Assembly: GCA_019925795.1 (NCBI GenBank)
Contig: CM034305.1
Location: 65,584,573 to 65,648,572 of the forward strand
Origin: Dendrobium chrysotoxum
Taxonomy: Eukaryota > Streptophyta > Magnoliopsida > Asparagales > Orchidaceae
Direction: 5' to 3'
DNA: 64,000 nucleotides
Each line of letters begins with the position of its first letter. Position 1 is the stretch's first letter. Under the pieces are notes generated by a model. It was not told where the DNA came from. It saw only the letters and a list, made by a program, of their open reading frames with translations, and did not search any database. A program made the position numbers and the translations under genes. Of the stretch, positions 10,901-21,464 are shown piece after piece.

Positions 10901-13900
10901 ATTTCTGTGATGCTATGAAATGACATAAGATAAGGACATAAACAAGTAAACTATGACTATTGAAATAAATATGAAAAAAACTCGTGTTGCACTCATATCA
11001 AAATAATTCCATGTGTTTTAAAATCTTTCTTGACTAAATTTTGGTCTGGATATCCTCACCCAATTTATTCAATAAATATGCTCCAAAGGTAGGCTTGATA
11101 GATGCCATGAATATCATTTCTCTTGGGCTTTAAAGCGTACTTTTTCAGATATCAGAGGTAGCAATGCATCTTGAAAACTCAGAAGTAGGAAGAATAACTC
11201 ATTAGTTATAGGTCACCAAACAACAGGTCACACATCTAACCAACTACGAGGTGGCGGTGTTTAAAGGTCCATTAGTTATTTGTTCTGGAAGAGGTATTGG
11301 AAGATATGGTTGGAGTGTTACTTGGAAAGCAGAAAAAAGCCTCGCACATTCTTAACATGCCTGAAATCACTTACAGTCATAAAAAAAGCTGGGTTCTAAA
11401 TAAATGACAATACTTCATTAAAGGGTCTTTTGCTCTAAAAATAATATCAGTGATGCAATGAAATGACATAAAATATGGACATAAACAAGTAAACTATAAC
11501 TATTGAAATAAATATAAAAAAAACTCTTGTGTTGCACTCATATCAAAATAATTCCATTTTTTTTTAAGTCTTTCTTGACTAAATTTTGGTCTTGATATCC
11601 TCACCCAATTTATTTTCAATAAATATGCTCCAAAGGTAGGCTTGATAGACGCCATGAATATCATTTCTCTTGGCTTTAAAGCACACTTTTTCAGATATCA
11701 TAGGTAGCAATGCATCTAGAAACCTCAGAAGTAGGGAGAATAACTCATTAGTTATAGGTCAACAAACAACGGGTCACACATTTAACCAACTACGAGGTGG
11801 TGGTGTTTAAAGGTCCATTAGTTATTTGTTCTGGAAGAGGTATTGGAAGATGTGGTTGGAGTGTTACTCGGAAAGCAGAAAGTTCACTTATAGAAACACT
11901 AAAATAAAGTATCAGAGGCTTGAGAGTTTAATGATTTAGTAACAAATCTTCAATATAAGACTTGAAAAGTCATGATAAAATGCAATATGTACCAATACAA
12001 CAAGTCTTAGCTGAGAATGTTATAGGATTAAAGGTACTACTTATAGCTTCTTGTTGGAGTGTATCAATCAAGTGGGATAGATATAAATTAAGAGAGAACT
12101 TTCTTCATTGTAACCCTAATCACTTTCAGGGGCACTCATTTTAGCCTTCAAAATTTCATTGTGTATGGTCATCAATAAACGTTATAAACCACCAAGTTTC
12201 TGGTAAATTAGTAGTTCTTGTAAATCCTGAAATGTCACTTTGAATAAGATGAAAAATTGTGGATGGTTTGTATGGTTGTGATGAAAAGTTATTTGGGGTA
12301 TTTTTAGCATCAACACATATTTCACGTTTGACGGAAATATTATCTTTGTTGATGAATAAATTTGGATATATGATTTCAAATAGTAAAAATTGATGTCCCA
12401 AATGCTTATTTCATAACATAATATTAGAATTTGAAGAGAAAAAGAGACGCACATTATTATGGAGGTTGAGGTTGTATGGCGGTAAGAAGGTAGTATAGTC
12501 CATTAATTTAATTACCATTTCCAATCATTTTCACTGAAGTTTGGCCTTAAATATTATAATAAAGGATAACACGTCATTTTGTATTTAGTTTCTTTTGCCA
12601 GTGTACTACGATATAGTAAATTTTAAGTTAACTTAGGCACATATAAAACACTCTTTAATAGAAGATCTATCATATGAATCATTCGTCATATCACAACTAA
12701 AGATTTCTTACCATTAGTCACCCAGACATCAACAGGCTGATGAATCTTAATGTAGGTTTTAGATACTTGCGGTGGTCTGCATCAATTATTCAACATGTTT
12801 CGGTTTTTGATTTAGGAATGACTTGTATTACCTTATTGTGCCAAGCCAACCATGGGCGTCTTTGCTTCTTGAGTGCCGGTAGTTTGCTAAAGTAGACGGC
12901 GAGGCGTCTCCATTTGCTCAGATGTAAAATCAGGAGACTTGTTAGGATTTGTTTTTGTGATATGAGCTATTTGCTTTGTCCCTTTTTGGATTTTAGGCTT
13001 CCAATTTTTCGATTTTCATGTACTCCCAACATTGATCAAAGGTGTGGTATGGTTTGTGATAGTGCTCATACCATTCTTTAGCTTGAGAGCTTCGACCTTT
13101 GTACTTATTGGCAGCCATTGTTATGGATCCAACAAGCGTCGAGTATTGTGTATTTAATGAGTATGGTGTTTGGCTCATCAGTACTCTTTTTTGTCTTTCT
13201 TTTTTTTGCTTCAGCTATAGGAAAATTTTGCATTCCAAGTAATCTTCTCCAAATCTCATCTAGATCAGAGTTAAAACCTTAGAGGAATTTAAATATCTGC
13301 TCTTTTTCTAACATTTTTCTATATTTTTTTATCGCTTGAACAACTCTATTCAACTTCATAAAGTAGATCTATTTCCTGCCAAAATTCAAGTAAGGAGTTG
13401 TAGTATTTGGTGACATCGTTGTTACTTGCTGGGTATTTTTTATTTTAGATCTATTCTCAGAACGCTGGGCTGTGTTTTCTAGATCAGATTAGATTTTTAG
13501 GCAGCATCCTTGGTTTTCTTTATAGTTTTGTAGAAGAAGTAGGTTCTTCCAATCTTTGACTCCATGATGAAAGTTATAAGCGAAACCATGACAATAGAAT
13601 TATCAGCTTCTAAAGAATTGTAATTTGATACATCTTTGGAAAGTTGTACTGCAATTCCTATAAAATATCTGACATTCCCTATTCCTCTTTTCACTAGCAG
13701 GACTAATTGGAATCATTCACTAAAATTAATTCCATTATGCTTGTGTTAGAGTGATTCAGAGCGATTGACCTTCTTACATGGGATGAAAATTTGATCCATG
13801 ACTAGTGTTAGTGAAAGTCTTGCTTTTAGTGGAGGAGAGTTCCTCAGCTATTGGCTTTTCATGATGTGCTAAGTTGTTCGCTAGATTTTGGATAATTGCC

Positions 13901-16900
13901 CGGAACATGACTTTGATACCATGAACAAAATATAATTTTTTGAGAGTATAAATTTCCTCTTATATTTCTTGTTGTATTATGGGGTATTGATACATAGTTA
14001 CATCCAAAATAATGAAGAGACGACGACAACAACATCAAGCCTTTATCCCACTACGTGGTTTTGGCTATATGAATCCATTTTCTCAATTGTGTCCTATTAA
14101 GAGTCAAATTCTCATTCAAATGTAATAAAAAAAGTTATTTCTAATATTTTCTAGCCAAGTATTTCTCGGTCTACCTCTACATTTCTTAACATAGGCCCAA
14201 TCTAATACATCTACTCTTCTGACCGGGTCATTGGAAGGCTGACATTTTGTGTCCAAACCATATGAGGAGACTCTCTCTAATCTTATTTGTGGCTGGAGCT
14301 ACTCCAACCTTTTCACATATATACTCGTTTTGCATCCTGTCTTTAAGAGTTAAGCCACTCATCCACGTGAGCATCCTCGCCTCTGCAGCACTTAATTTTA
14401 TGCTTCTCTTTTAATGGCCAACATTTTGCGCCATCAAGCATTGTAGATCTCACCACCATATTATAGAATTTTCTCTTAAGTTTGATGTGTACTTTTCTAT
14501 CACACAATAGGCCCAATGCATTCCTCCACTTCAACTATCTAACTTGAATTCTACTAATAATGTCCTATCTATTTCACCATTACTTTGAACAATAGACCAA
14601 AGATACCTAAAACATGTACTTTTATTGATGACTTGATTGCCCAAAGTCACAGTCCCGTCACTAGATCTATTAGTACTTAAATTGCACTTAATGTATTTGA
14701 TTTTAGATCTACTCAAACAAAAATCTGTAGACTCTAAGATTGACCTACATAATTCAAGTTTTACTTCAACTATCTCTCTAGTCTTATAATACAACAACAA
14801 CAACAACATCAAGCCTTTATCCCACTACATGGGGTCGGTTACATGAATCCTTTTTCTCCATTATGTCCTGTTAAAAGTCAAATTCTCGTTTAAATCTAAT
14901 AAAGAAAAATATTTCCAATATTTTCTAACCAAGTCTTTTTAGGTCTACCTCTACCTTTCTTAACATAAGTCAAATCTAATACCTCTACTTTCCTAACCGG
15001 GTCATCGGGAGGCCGCTGTTTTATGTGACCAAACCATATAAGACGACTCTCTCTAATCTTATCTTCCACTGGAGCTACTCCAAGCTTTTCACGTATATGC
15101 TCATTTCATATCCTATCTCTAAGGGTAAAGCCACTCATCCACCTGAGCATCCTCATATCTGCAACACTTAACTTAGTATTATGCTTATCTTTTATTGGCC
15201 AACATTCGACACCATAAAGCTTAGCAGGTCTCACCACCATCTTATAAAATTTTCTCTTAAGTTTGAGGGGTATTTTTCTATCACAACAAGCCCGATGCAT
15301 TCCTACGCTTCAACCATCCAACTTGAATTCTGCTGATAATATCCCCATCTATTTCACCATCACTCTGAACAATAGATCCAAGATATCTAAAATGTGTACT
15401 CTTGTTAATGACTTGATCGCCCAAAGTCACAATCTCCTCACTAGGTCTATTATTACTAAAATTGCACTCCATATATTCCGTTTTAGATCTACTCTAGCAA
15501 AAACCTTTAGACTCTAAGGTTGACCTCCACAATTCAAGTTTACCTTCAACTCCCTCTCTAGTCTTATCAACAAGAAGAATATCATCAGCAAAAAGCATAC
15601 AACAAGGTACATCCTCTTGCAAATGTCTAGTGAGAACATCCATGACTAAAGCAAAAAAGATATGGGCTTAAGGCTAATCCTTGGTGTAATCCAACCGAAA
15701 TAGGGAAATACTTGGTCAAAGCACCTTGTGTTTGAACACAAATAATAGCTCCTGCATACATATCTTTAATGATTTGAATATAAGTGTTATTAACTTCTTT
15801 CTTTTCAAGAACTCTCCATAGCACTTCTCTTGAAACTTTATCATATGCTTTTTCTAAATCAATAAATATCATATATAAATCCTCCTTATTCTCTCTATAT
15901 TTCTCCATCAAACCTCTTAATAAATGTATGACTTTCATAGTAGACCTATCAGGCATGAATCCAAACTGATTTTGAGAAACATTAGTATATCACGCCGCAT
16001 AACTCGCTCCCATAGTTTTACAGTATGACACATTAACTTAATTCCTCTACAATTCGCACAATCTTGTGCATCACCTTTATTCTTAAAAATAGGAATTGAC
16101 ACACTCATTCTCCACTCATCTGACATCTTTTTAATCTTCAAAACAGTATTAAAAAGTTTAAGCCAAGAAATTCATTCATCTCCTAAGCATTTCTACATCT
16201 CTATTGGAATATCATCAGGTCCAACAGCTTTTTCACCCTTCATTTTTTTTAAAGCCTCTCTAACTTCAGTTTTACTAATACGCCAATAAAAACATAAATC
16301 TTTATTTTCATTTAGGGTGCTAAGGTCGCTACAGTTAATTTTATTTTCACATTCTTCATTAAAAAGTTTAACAAAATATCTCATCCACCTTTGTTGAATA
16401 TCTTTTAAGAAAAGTACTTTTTTATCTTCATCCTTAATACACTTCACTTGAACTAAATCCTTACTACTATCTTATTATTTGGCTAACTTATATATATATA
16501 TTTCTCCCTCCTTAGTATCTAATCTATTATATAAATCATTAAAAGCTAAGATCTTTGCATTGCATATTGCTTTCTTAGATTCCTTATGTGCCTCTTTATA
16601 TCTTTTCCAATTATAAGAATTTTTACAATTAAACTAATTTTTATAACAAATCTTCTTATTTTTTATCTTTTTTTGCACATTTGGATTCCACAACCAACTA
16701 TTTTTACTATTATGAGTTTTTCCCTTTGAAACTCCAAGCATATTTTTTGCAATATTCTTAATATCACTAGTCACTTTTTTCCACAACATTAGCATCCTCA
16801 TGCACAAACAAAATCTTAAGATCTAAAATCTTACTCTCAAAAATATTTTTGTTAATATTTTTTAAATGCCCCCATTTAAACCTAGAATATTGTTTTACTT

Positions 16901-19147
16901 TATTTTTTATTTTCTGCCTCTTTATCTTAAAGTCCAAAACTAATAAACGATGTTTGGTACATAAATTTTCACTCGGAATAACTTTACAATCTTTGCAATC
17001 TAAACGATCTAATTTTCTTATAAGAAAATAATCAATCTGAGTTGTACTATATCCATTTTTATAAGTAATGAGATGCTCATTCCTTTTCTTAAATAAGGTA
17101 TTAGCAATTAAAAAATTATAAGCTAAACAAAAATCTAATATGGACTTACCACTTTCATTTGTCGTTCCAAATCCATGGCCACCATGAATGCTTTTGAAAT
17201 CATCTACCTCTCTACCAACATGTCCATTTAAATCTCCTCCAATAAAAACTCTTTCTTCAAGAGGTATTTTTTGTATTAATTCTTCTAAGTCATTCCAAAA
17301 TTTTAATTTTGAACTCATATCCAAACCCATTTGAGAAGCATAAGCACTTATAATGTTAGCAATCTTAGCATCAACAACGATCTTTAAAGCTATAATTTTA
17401 TCTTCAATTTTATTAATTTTTATAACATTATCCTTCAAACTCTTATCTAAAATCACACATATATCATTTCTAGTACGACTCTTACCCGAATACCAAAGTT
17501 TAAATCCTAAACTATCAATCTCCTTAGCTTTCTCTCTAACTCATTTAGTTTCCTAAATGCACAGAATATTTATCTTCCTATGAATCATAATATCTATTAA
17601 TTCATTAATTTTCCTGTAAGGGAACCTATATTCCAAATTCCTATCCTAATTTTAGTTTCATGGAGTAGCTTTGCCCACATCCGTCCTTGATGTGGGAACC
17701 CTTGCCTATTTAACACTGCACCCGGGTGCCGGTGCAGTGGCCATTGCACACTTGTCATTGTATTCAGGCCATACAGCGCGTCGCTTCTAGGGGACGCCCT
17801 AGCATTAACACAATTTCATAAAGGATTCATATCATTATTATTCGACAAGTTTTATGCTGGCTGTCGACTATCTAACACAACCCTCAACTTTTCTCATACA
17901 AGACTTGGTACCAGACAACGATAGTGTTATCAATTTATAGTAGTTGGATAGAGTGATAATCATATAGGGAAACAGAGAATAGCTGCCAAAGAAGGTAGTC
18001 ACTTTAAAGCCATGGCTGAAGGGATACTGAATCAGCGGGTGAAGGGGAACAGCACAGGATTCTGATTGAACTAAGGAATCAAAACATTAGAGGACATCGC
18101 ATTCTCGCAGGCATTATCATCATGACATGCTACATCAAATGAAGTAGAAAAATAGAAAATTACAAAATTGAAACTACTAAATCAATACCAAACCGTAGAA
18201 TGACAAAATGTTCTCCTCAATGCTCATATGCGGTATTTTAGATGAGCATAAACCTGTGGGTTTCTATCACAGGTTTATTAAAAACCTTTATTTTTAATGC
18301 AAGGTTTCAAGAAATGTAGGCGGGGTGCGTAGGGAAACTTAGCGATGCATGTTAGGATTTGAAGAAGCAATGGATGGAATGAAAGGCTTAGTTCAATGTT
18401 ACACATTATACACATTAATACAAAGCCTTAAACTATTATCATTTTTCCAAAAAAAAAAGTTTTTAAGGAATTTTATACAAAATTCCCTTCATTTTCAAAA
18501 AAAGTAGTTAGGTATTTAAACTTTGCTATGCCTAGACATAGGCTTCGTTTGAGGCAATTTTCTTACTGTTTTCTACATCTTTCTATTACAAAAAACTCTT
18601 GAAAATAGCGAAAAAATAGTGATCAAAAGCTGTCCCAAATGAAGCCATACTTACTATGATTCTTTTTTGGCTCAACACAAAACATTGCACTATTCCACAC
18701 AATCATTAATTATTTTATTTTTTAACCATTGAGCAAGATTTTATTCAACTAAAGAGGCATGCTATAGCCCACGTGAGGCCACATGCTGCTGAATTTTTCA
18801 AGTAATGCACATAAATAAGATATAACTGCCCTACTGAAATTTCACCATCTTACTGCATCAGCCTTATAATTATAGCTGCCCAACTTGAGTAGCTTCTGAA
18901 CCTCCAATTCTCACATTTCATCTTCCTTCTTCTGCAGGTAGTCACTTGGGTTGTAGCCGCTCTATTGATTATAATTAATGGTTATCTTCTTCTGAATTTT
19001 TTCTCATCTGAAGTTAACGGCCTACTATTTGGTTCTATAATATGTGTTATCTTAGCTATATATATTGCTTTCGTTTCCTATCTCATCCTAAGAGGTTTTG
19101 ATTTACTAGATCAGTTTTTATCAGTAGTCTGCAAGAGATTCTCATGA
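7996..19147 (+). CDS. NRAMP2: NRAMP divalent metal transporter, NRAMP2-like
   Basis: Proton-coupled importer of Mn2+/Fe2+-type ions in a plant endomembrane. Exons 7996-8672, 9410-9546, 9626-10278 and 18938-19147 join in frame through GT-AG junctions to give 558 aa (family about 510-530). The acidic N-terminus (1-98) holds EANTLL (55-60), a [D/E]xxxL[L/I] sorting motif. DPGN (119-122, TM1) and MPH (295-297, TM6) are the metal-binding elements of the fold; GQSSTITGTYAGQFIMGGFL (393-412) is the family transport motif. From memory the protein resembles Arabidopsis NRAMP2 more than NRAMP3/4 (SWRKLWLFTGPGF, GETKPSG, SKTIRQAVGVVGCVIMPHN), implying a Golgi-type rather than vacuolar membrane, but the clade needs a tree. 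Exon 1 is much more GC-rich than the others. Intron 3 is 8,659 bp and full of transposons; the reading frame is uninterrupted. Confidence 0.95.
10410..10522. mobile_element. Tourist-like MITE, family 1 (NRAMP intron 3)
   Basis: Starts GGCTTCTTTTGGGACAGC and ends TTGTCCCAAATGAAACC. The inner pair CTTACTGCTTTTTG/AAGCAGTAAG is typical of the family. It lies 131 bp inside intron 3. Confidence 0.75.
10790..11881. repeat. 543-bp tandem duplication in NRAMP intron 3
   Basis: Two adjacent copies, about 10790-11332 and 11333-11881. CCTCGCACATTCTTAACATG starts at 10797 and again at 11340, giving a period of 543 bp. The copies differ by scattered substitutions and 1-3-bp indels, so the duplication is not very recent. 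No coding content recognised. Confidence 0.88.
12156..14027 (-). mobile_element. Decayed Ty1/copia retrotransposon
   Basis: Minus-strand remnant. Reading the sense strand from high to low coordinate: about 100 bp of LTR end (14027-13923) closing in CA; a primer-binding site TGGTATCAAAGTC at about 13921-13909 (the family norm, TGGTATCAGAGC, pairs with initiator tRNA-Met); gag-like pieces (WYEHYHKPYHTFDQCWE at about 13080-13030, a broken zinc knuckle); then a GAG-pre-integrase/integrase start at about 12454-12156 (GHQFLLFEI, STIFHLIQSDISG, WFITFIDDHTQ). Coding stops just after the first integrase motifs; reverse transcriptase, RNase H and the second LTR are missing. Many stops and frame shifts; non-functional. 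Confidence 0.75.
14028..14790 (-). mobile_element. RTE-type LINE fragment, older copy
   Basis: Minus-strand 3' part of the same RTE family. From its 3' tail (CGACGACAACAACATC at about 14026) it runs through MVVRSTMLDGAKCWPLK and NKSTCFRYLWSIVQSNGEI to about 14790, where it abuts the 3' tail of the next copy. More diverged than the neighbouring element, with several frame breaks. It lies directly against the copia LTR remnant. Confidence 0.8.
14791..17820 (-). mobile_element. Near full-length RTE-type LINE (EN and RT), inactivated
   Basis: Minus-strand non-LTR retrotransposon of about 3 kb in intron 3 of NRAMP, transcribed opposite to it. The 3' end is the (CAA)n tract at 14791-14806, (TTG)n on the sense strand. 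Moving to higher coordinate: C-terminal region (15300-15106, MLRWMSGFTLRDRI), reverse transcriptase pieces (15956-15627 with MIFIDLEKAYDKVSREVLWR and LHQGLALSPYLF; 16447-16193 with KAVGPDDIPIEM), then the AP endonuclease (17456-16767 with IGGDLNGHVGREVD, GYSTTQIDYFLIRK and TKHRLLVLDFK), with the N-terminal endonuclease sequence reaching about 17665. The 5' edge is approximate. Frame shifts between segments mean no intact ORF. Confidence 0.88.
17821..18540. other. Remaining NRAMP intron 3 sequence
   Basis: AT-rich sequence with no gene or recognised repeat. It contains one short perfect hairpin, AACCTGTGGGTTTCTATCAC followed by AGGTTT, at about 18251-18276. Confidence 0.4.
18541..18646. mobile_element. 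Tourist-like MITE, family 1 (NRAMP intron 3)
   Basis: Starts GGCTTCGTTTGAGGCAATT and ends GCTGTCCCAAATGAAGCC. Flanked by ATA on both sides (3-bp duplication). It lies about 290 bp before the last NRAMP exon. Confidence 0.78.
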
Positions 19148-20735
19148 AAATAACTAATAACATTAAACATTAAAGGTTACAGTGAAGCAAACTTCAATCT
19201 GCTCCCTCCTACATTGATCTTTCTCACTGCCATCTATTTACAATACAAATCAACACACTCTTGCAGCTTTAGACTTCAGTGCTCTGCTTCTGCATTGCTG
19301 AACTTAGTTTAGTCTCTTGGTCTTAATTGCGTTCGCTAAAGTTGAGCAGATAGGATAGAAGAGGCATTTCTTCCCATTTATTGTATTACAATTTTGTAAG
19401 AACAATGTAGTTCTGAAATAACAAAGTCCTGCTGCATATAAAATGCTGAACAAATGCAGCTGGTGACTGACTGTTTATTTGATTGAAATATTCTTATTTT
19501 TTTAGATCAGAATGAGAAACTCGATGGCATTATTCCTGTTATCAAACATAAAGGCTTAGTGTCTGATGCATAACATTTTAATGGCGTCTGTTAGATCTTT
19601 ATCATTCAGAGCTTCTTATTGTAAGTTTAGGGTTTAGGTCTATATAAAAGATGTCTTGATGTTATTATTGATACACCATTAAAAATATTATCTGATTTTT
19701 GACATGCTTTTCGAATCTTAAAGTGTTCAAGTGCCCCAAGTATTTGGTTTAAATAACTCTTTATTTTATTTTCAGCTCAACTAATATTATTTGATAATAT
19801 GAGCTGAATGATATTAAGAACAATTTGATTCAGGCTTCATTTGGGACAGTTTTTGTGTTTTATAAAGCAGCCTTTTAGTTAAAAAAATTTTTGAAAAAAA
19901 AATTTTGTATAAAAAAATAGCTTTAGAAAACAGTAAGAAAGTTGTACCAAACAAAACCTCAAACTCATATGTGCATAAATCTGTAGTATATCATTTGTGT
20001 GTGTTGAAATTAATGGTTTTATCTTCAATGAGGGAAATCGAATATGTTTGAAATTGCCTAATTTTGAAGTTATTAAAGTATTAAGATACCCAAAATACAT
20101 CAAAAAAATTCAAGGAGGATCTATTTGTTCTGGAATGTCCCAAGTTTTTTTAATAAAATGAACAATGCCTCATAAAATATATAAATAGTCTTTGTTCTTA
20201 TAATTATTTAAAATTTAAAAATTTTTTACAGGAGAGTTCTCGCATGTTGAGGGGAGAATTCATAAAATCCACAAGAAATTTTTATAACATATAATTAGCG
20301 GAGGGCAAATTTTGATAGCTATAGTTTTAGAATTCCCCTTTGTAAAATGATAATATTTTAACATAAAAAAATTAAGCTTATAATTTGATTATAATAATTT
20401 ATTGAATTTTTGAGTCATAATTTCAGCCGCAAAACATTTTAAAATGATTTTAAAAAAAGAAAAATATAACGGCAATTTTGCACTGCTTGTTTAGAGAAGC
20501 ATAAACATGTGCAAGAATGTACAACAAATAAAATTAAAAGAAAGATGAAAAACAAATATCAAAGAGCATATAAATGATTAAAAATTATGTTACCGATCAA
20601 ATCTTTTTTTTATCGCCATCCTGTTTATAGCACATCATTGTTTCACCCTCCTCTCTTTCTCTCTCTTTAAATATTAAATTTTGAGAACAATCAATTTCTT
20701 TTTAAAGAAAATCAGAGCTTCAAAATAATGTTAAA
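19148..20735. other. 3' flank of NRAMP, intergenic
   Basis: The first 300 bp probably include the NRAMP 3' UTR. One MITE lies at 19833-19958. The rest is AT-rich with no gene or RNA that I can support. Confidence 0.45.
19833..19958. mobile_element. Tourist-like MITE, family 1
   Basis: Starts GGCTTCATTTGGGACAGTT and ends GTTGTACCAAACAAAACC, with TCA immediately on both sides (perfect 3-bp duplication). Confidence 0.8.
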
Positions 20736-21320
20736 AATTTCTCCTCAATCTATCCTCTTATATGTTCTCCTCACGCCTCTATCCTCTTATATGTTCTCCT
20801 CACGCCTCTCTCCTCATTCTCATCTCCTCATCGCTCTTCTATCACTCTCCAGATTAGTTCTTTCAGATTTGATGATAGATGTCGTATGCAGAAGATAACA
20901 GTAATAAATGGTGGTCAATAAGAAAAGATCACCATTTCACTGAATATTGCAATAAAAATCCACCCTCTTCCTTCTTATAGTTGCCGCAGCCTTTCTATGT
21001 TCCTCTGGATCTCACCGGACACCGTCTGGAGGCGAATCAGGACCCGCTACGTCACTTTTTTGCTATATATCGATAATGTGTATCAAGTGGCGTGGCACAT
21101 TCTGATTTGCCTCCGGACCATCTATTGACCGCACAGAATAATTTCTCCTCAATCTCTCTCTTCTCTTATATGCTCTCTCTCTCTTCTCATTCTCATCTCC
21201 TCATCGCTAGTCTATCACTCTCCAGATTAGAACTTCTTTCAGATTTGACGATAGATGTCGTATGCAGAAGATAACAGTAATAAATGGTGATCAATAAGAA
21301 TAGATCACCATTTCAACAAC
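20736..21320. repeat. Imperfect direct duplication downstream of transposase gene
   Basis: A block of about 180-200 bp (TTTCTCCTCAATCT ... CTATCACTCTCCAGATTAG ... GATAGATGTCGTATGCAGAA ... GATCACCATTTCA) occurs at about 20738-20940 and 21135-21318. The first copy has an extra internal 30-bp tandem duplication (CTCTTATATGTTCTCCTCAC twice). Between the two lies a GC-richer segment, about 20990-21142, whose right end (GTGGCGTGGCAC ... GACCGCACAGAATAATTTCTC) matches the family 2 MITE variant at 41900-42038. A tandem duplication that includes a MITE would explain the layout. Confidence 0.75.
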
Positions 21321-21464
21321 ATAAAAGTCCACCTCAAGAAAAACCATTGTAAGTTTTTCAACCAAAGTCTGCTTGAGGAGTTAAGACAAAAAAAAAAGTT
21401 CTTAACAACAGCTTTTGGGTAAGCGGATGACCATCAACAATCTGCTTTCACAAATCAAAATGGC

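Noticed and set aside
10790..11881. Tandem repeat considered as the two LTRs of a retrotransposon.
   Set aside because: The copies are directly adjacent with no internal region, primer-binding site or gag between them.
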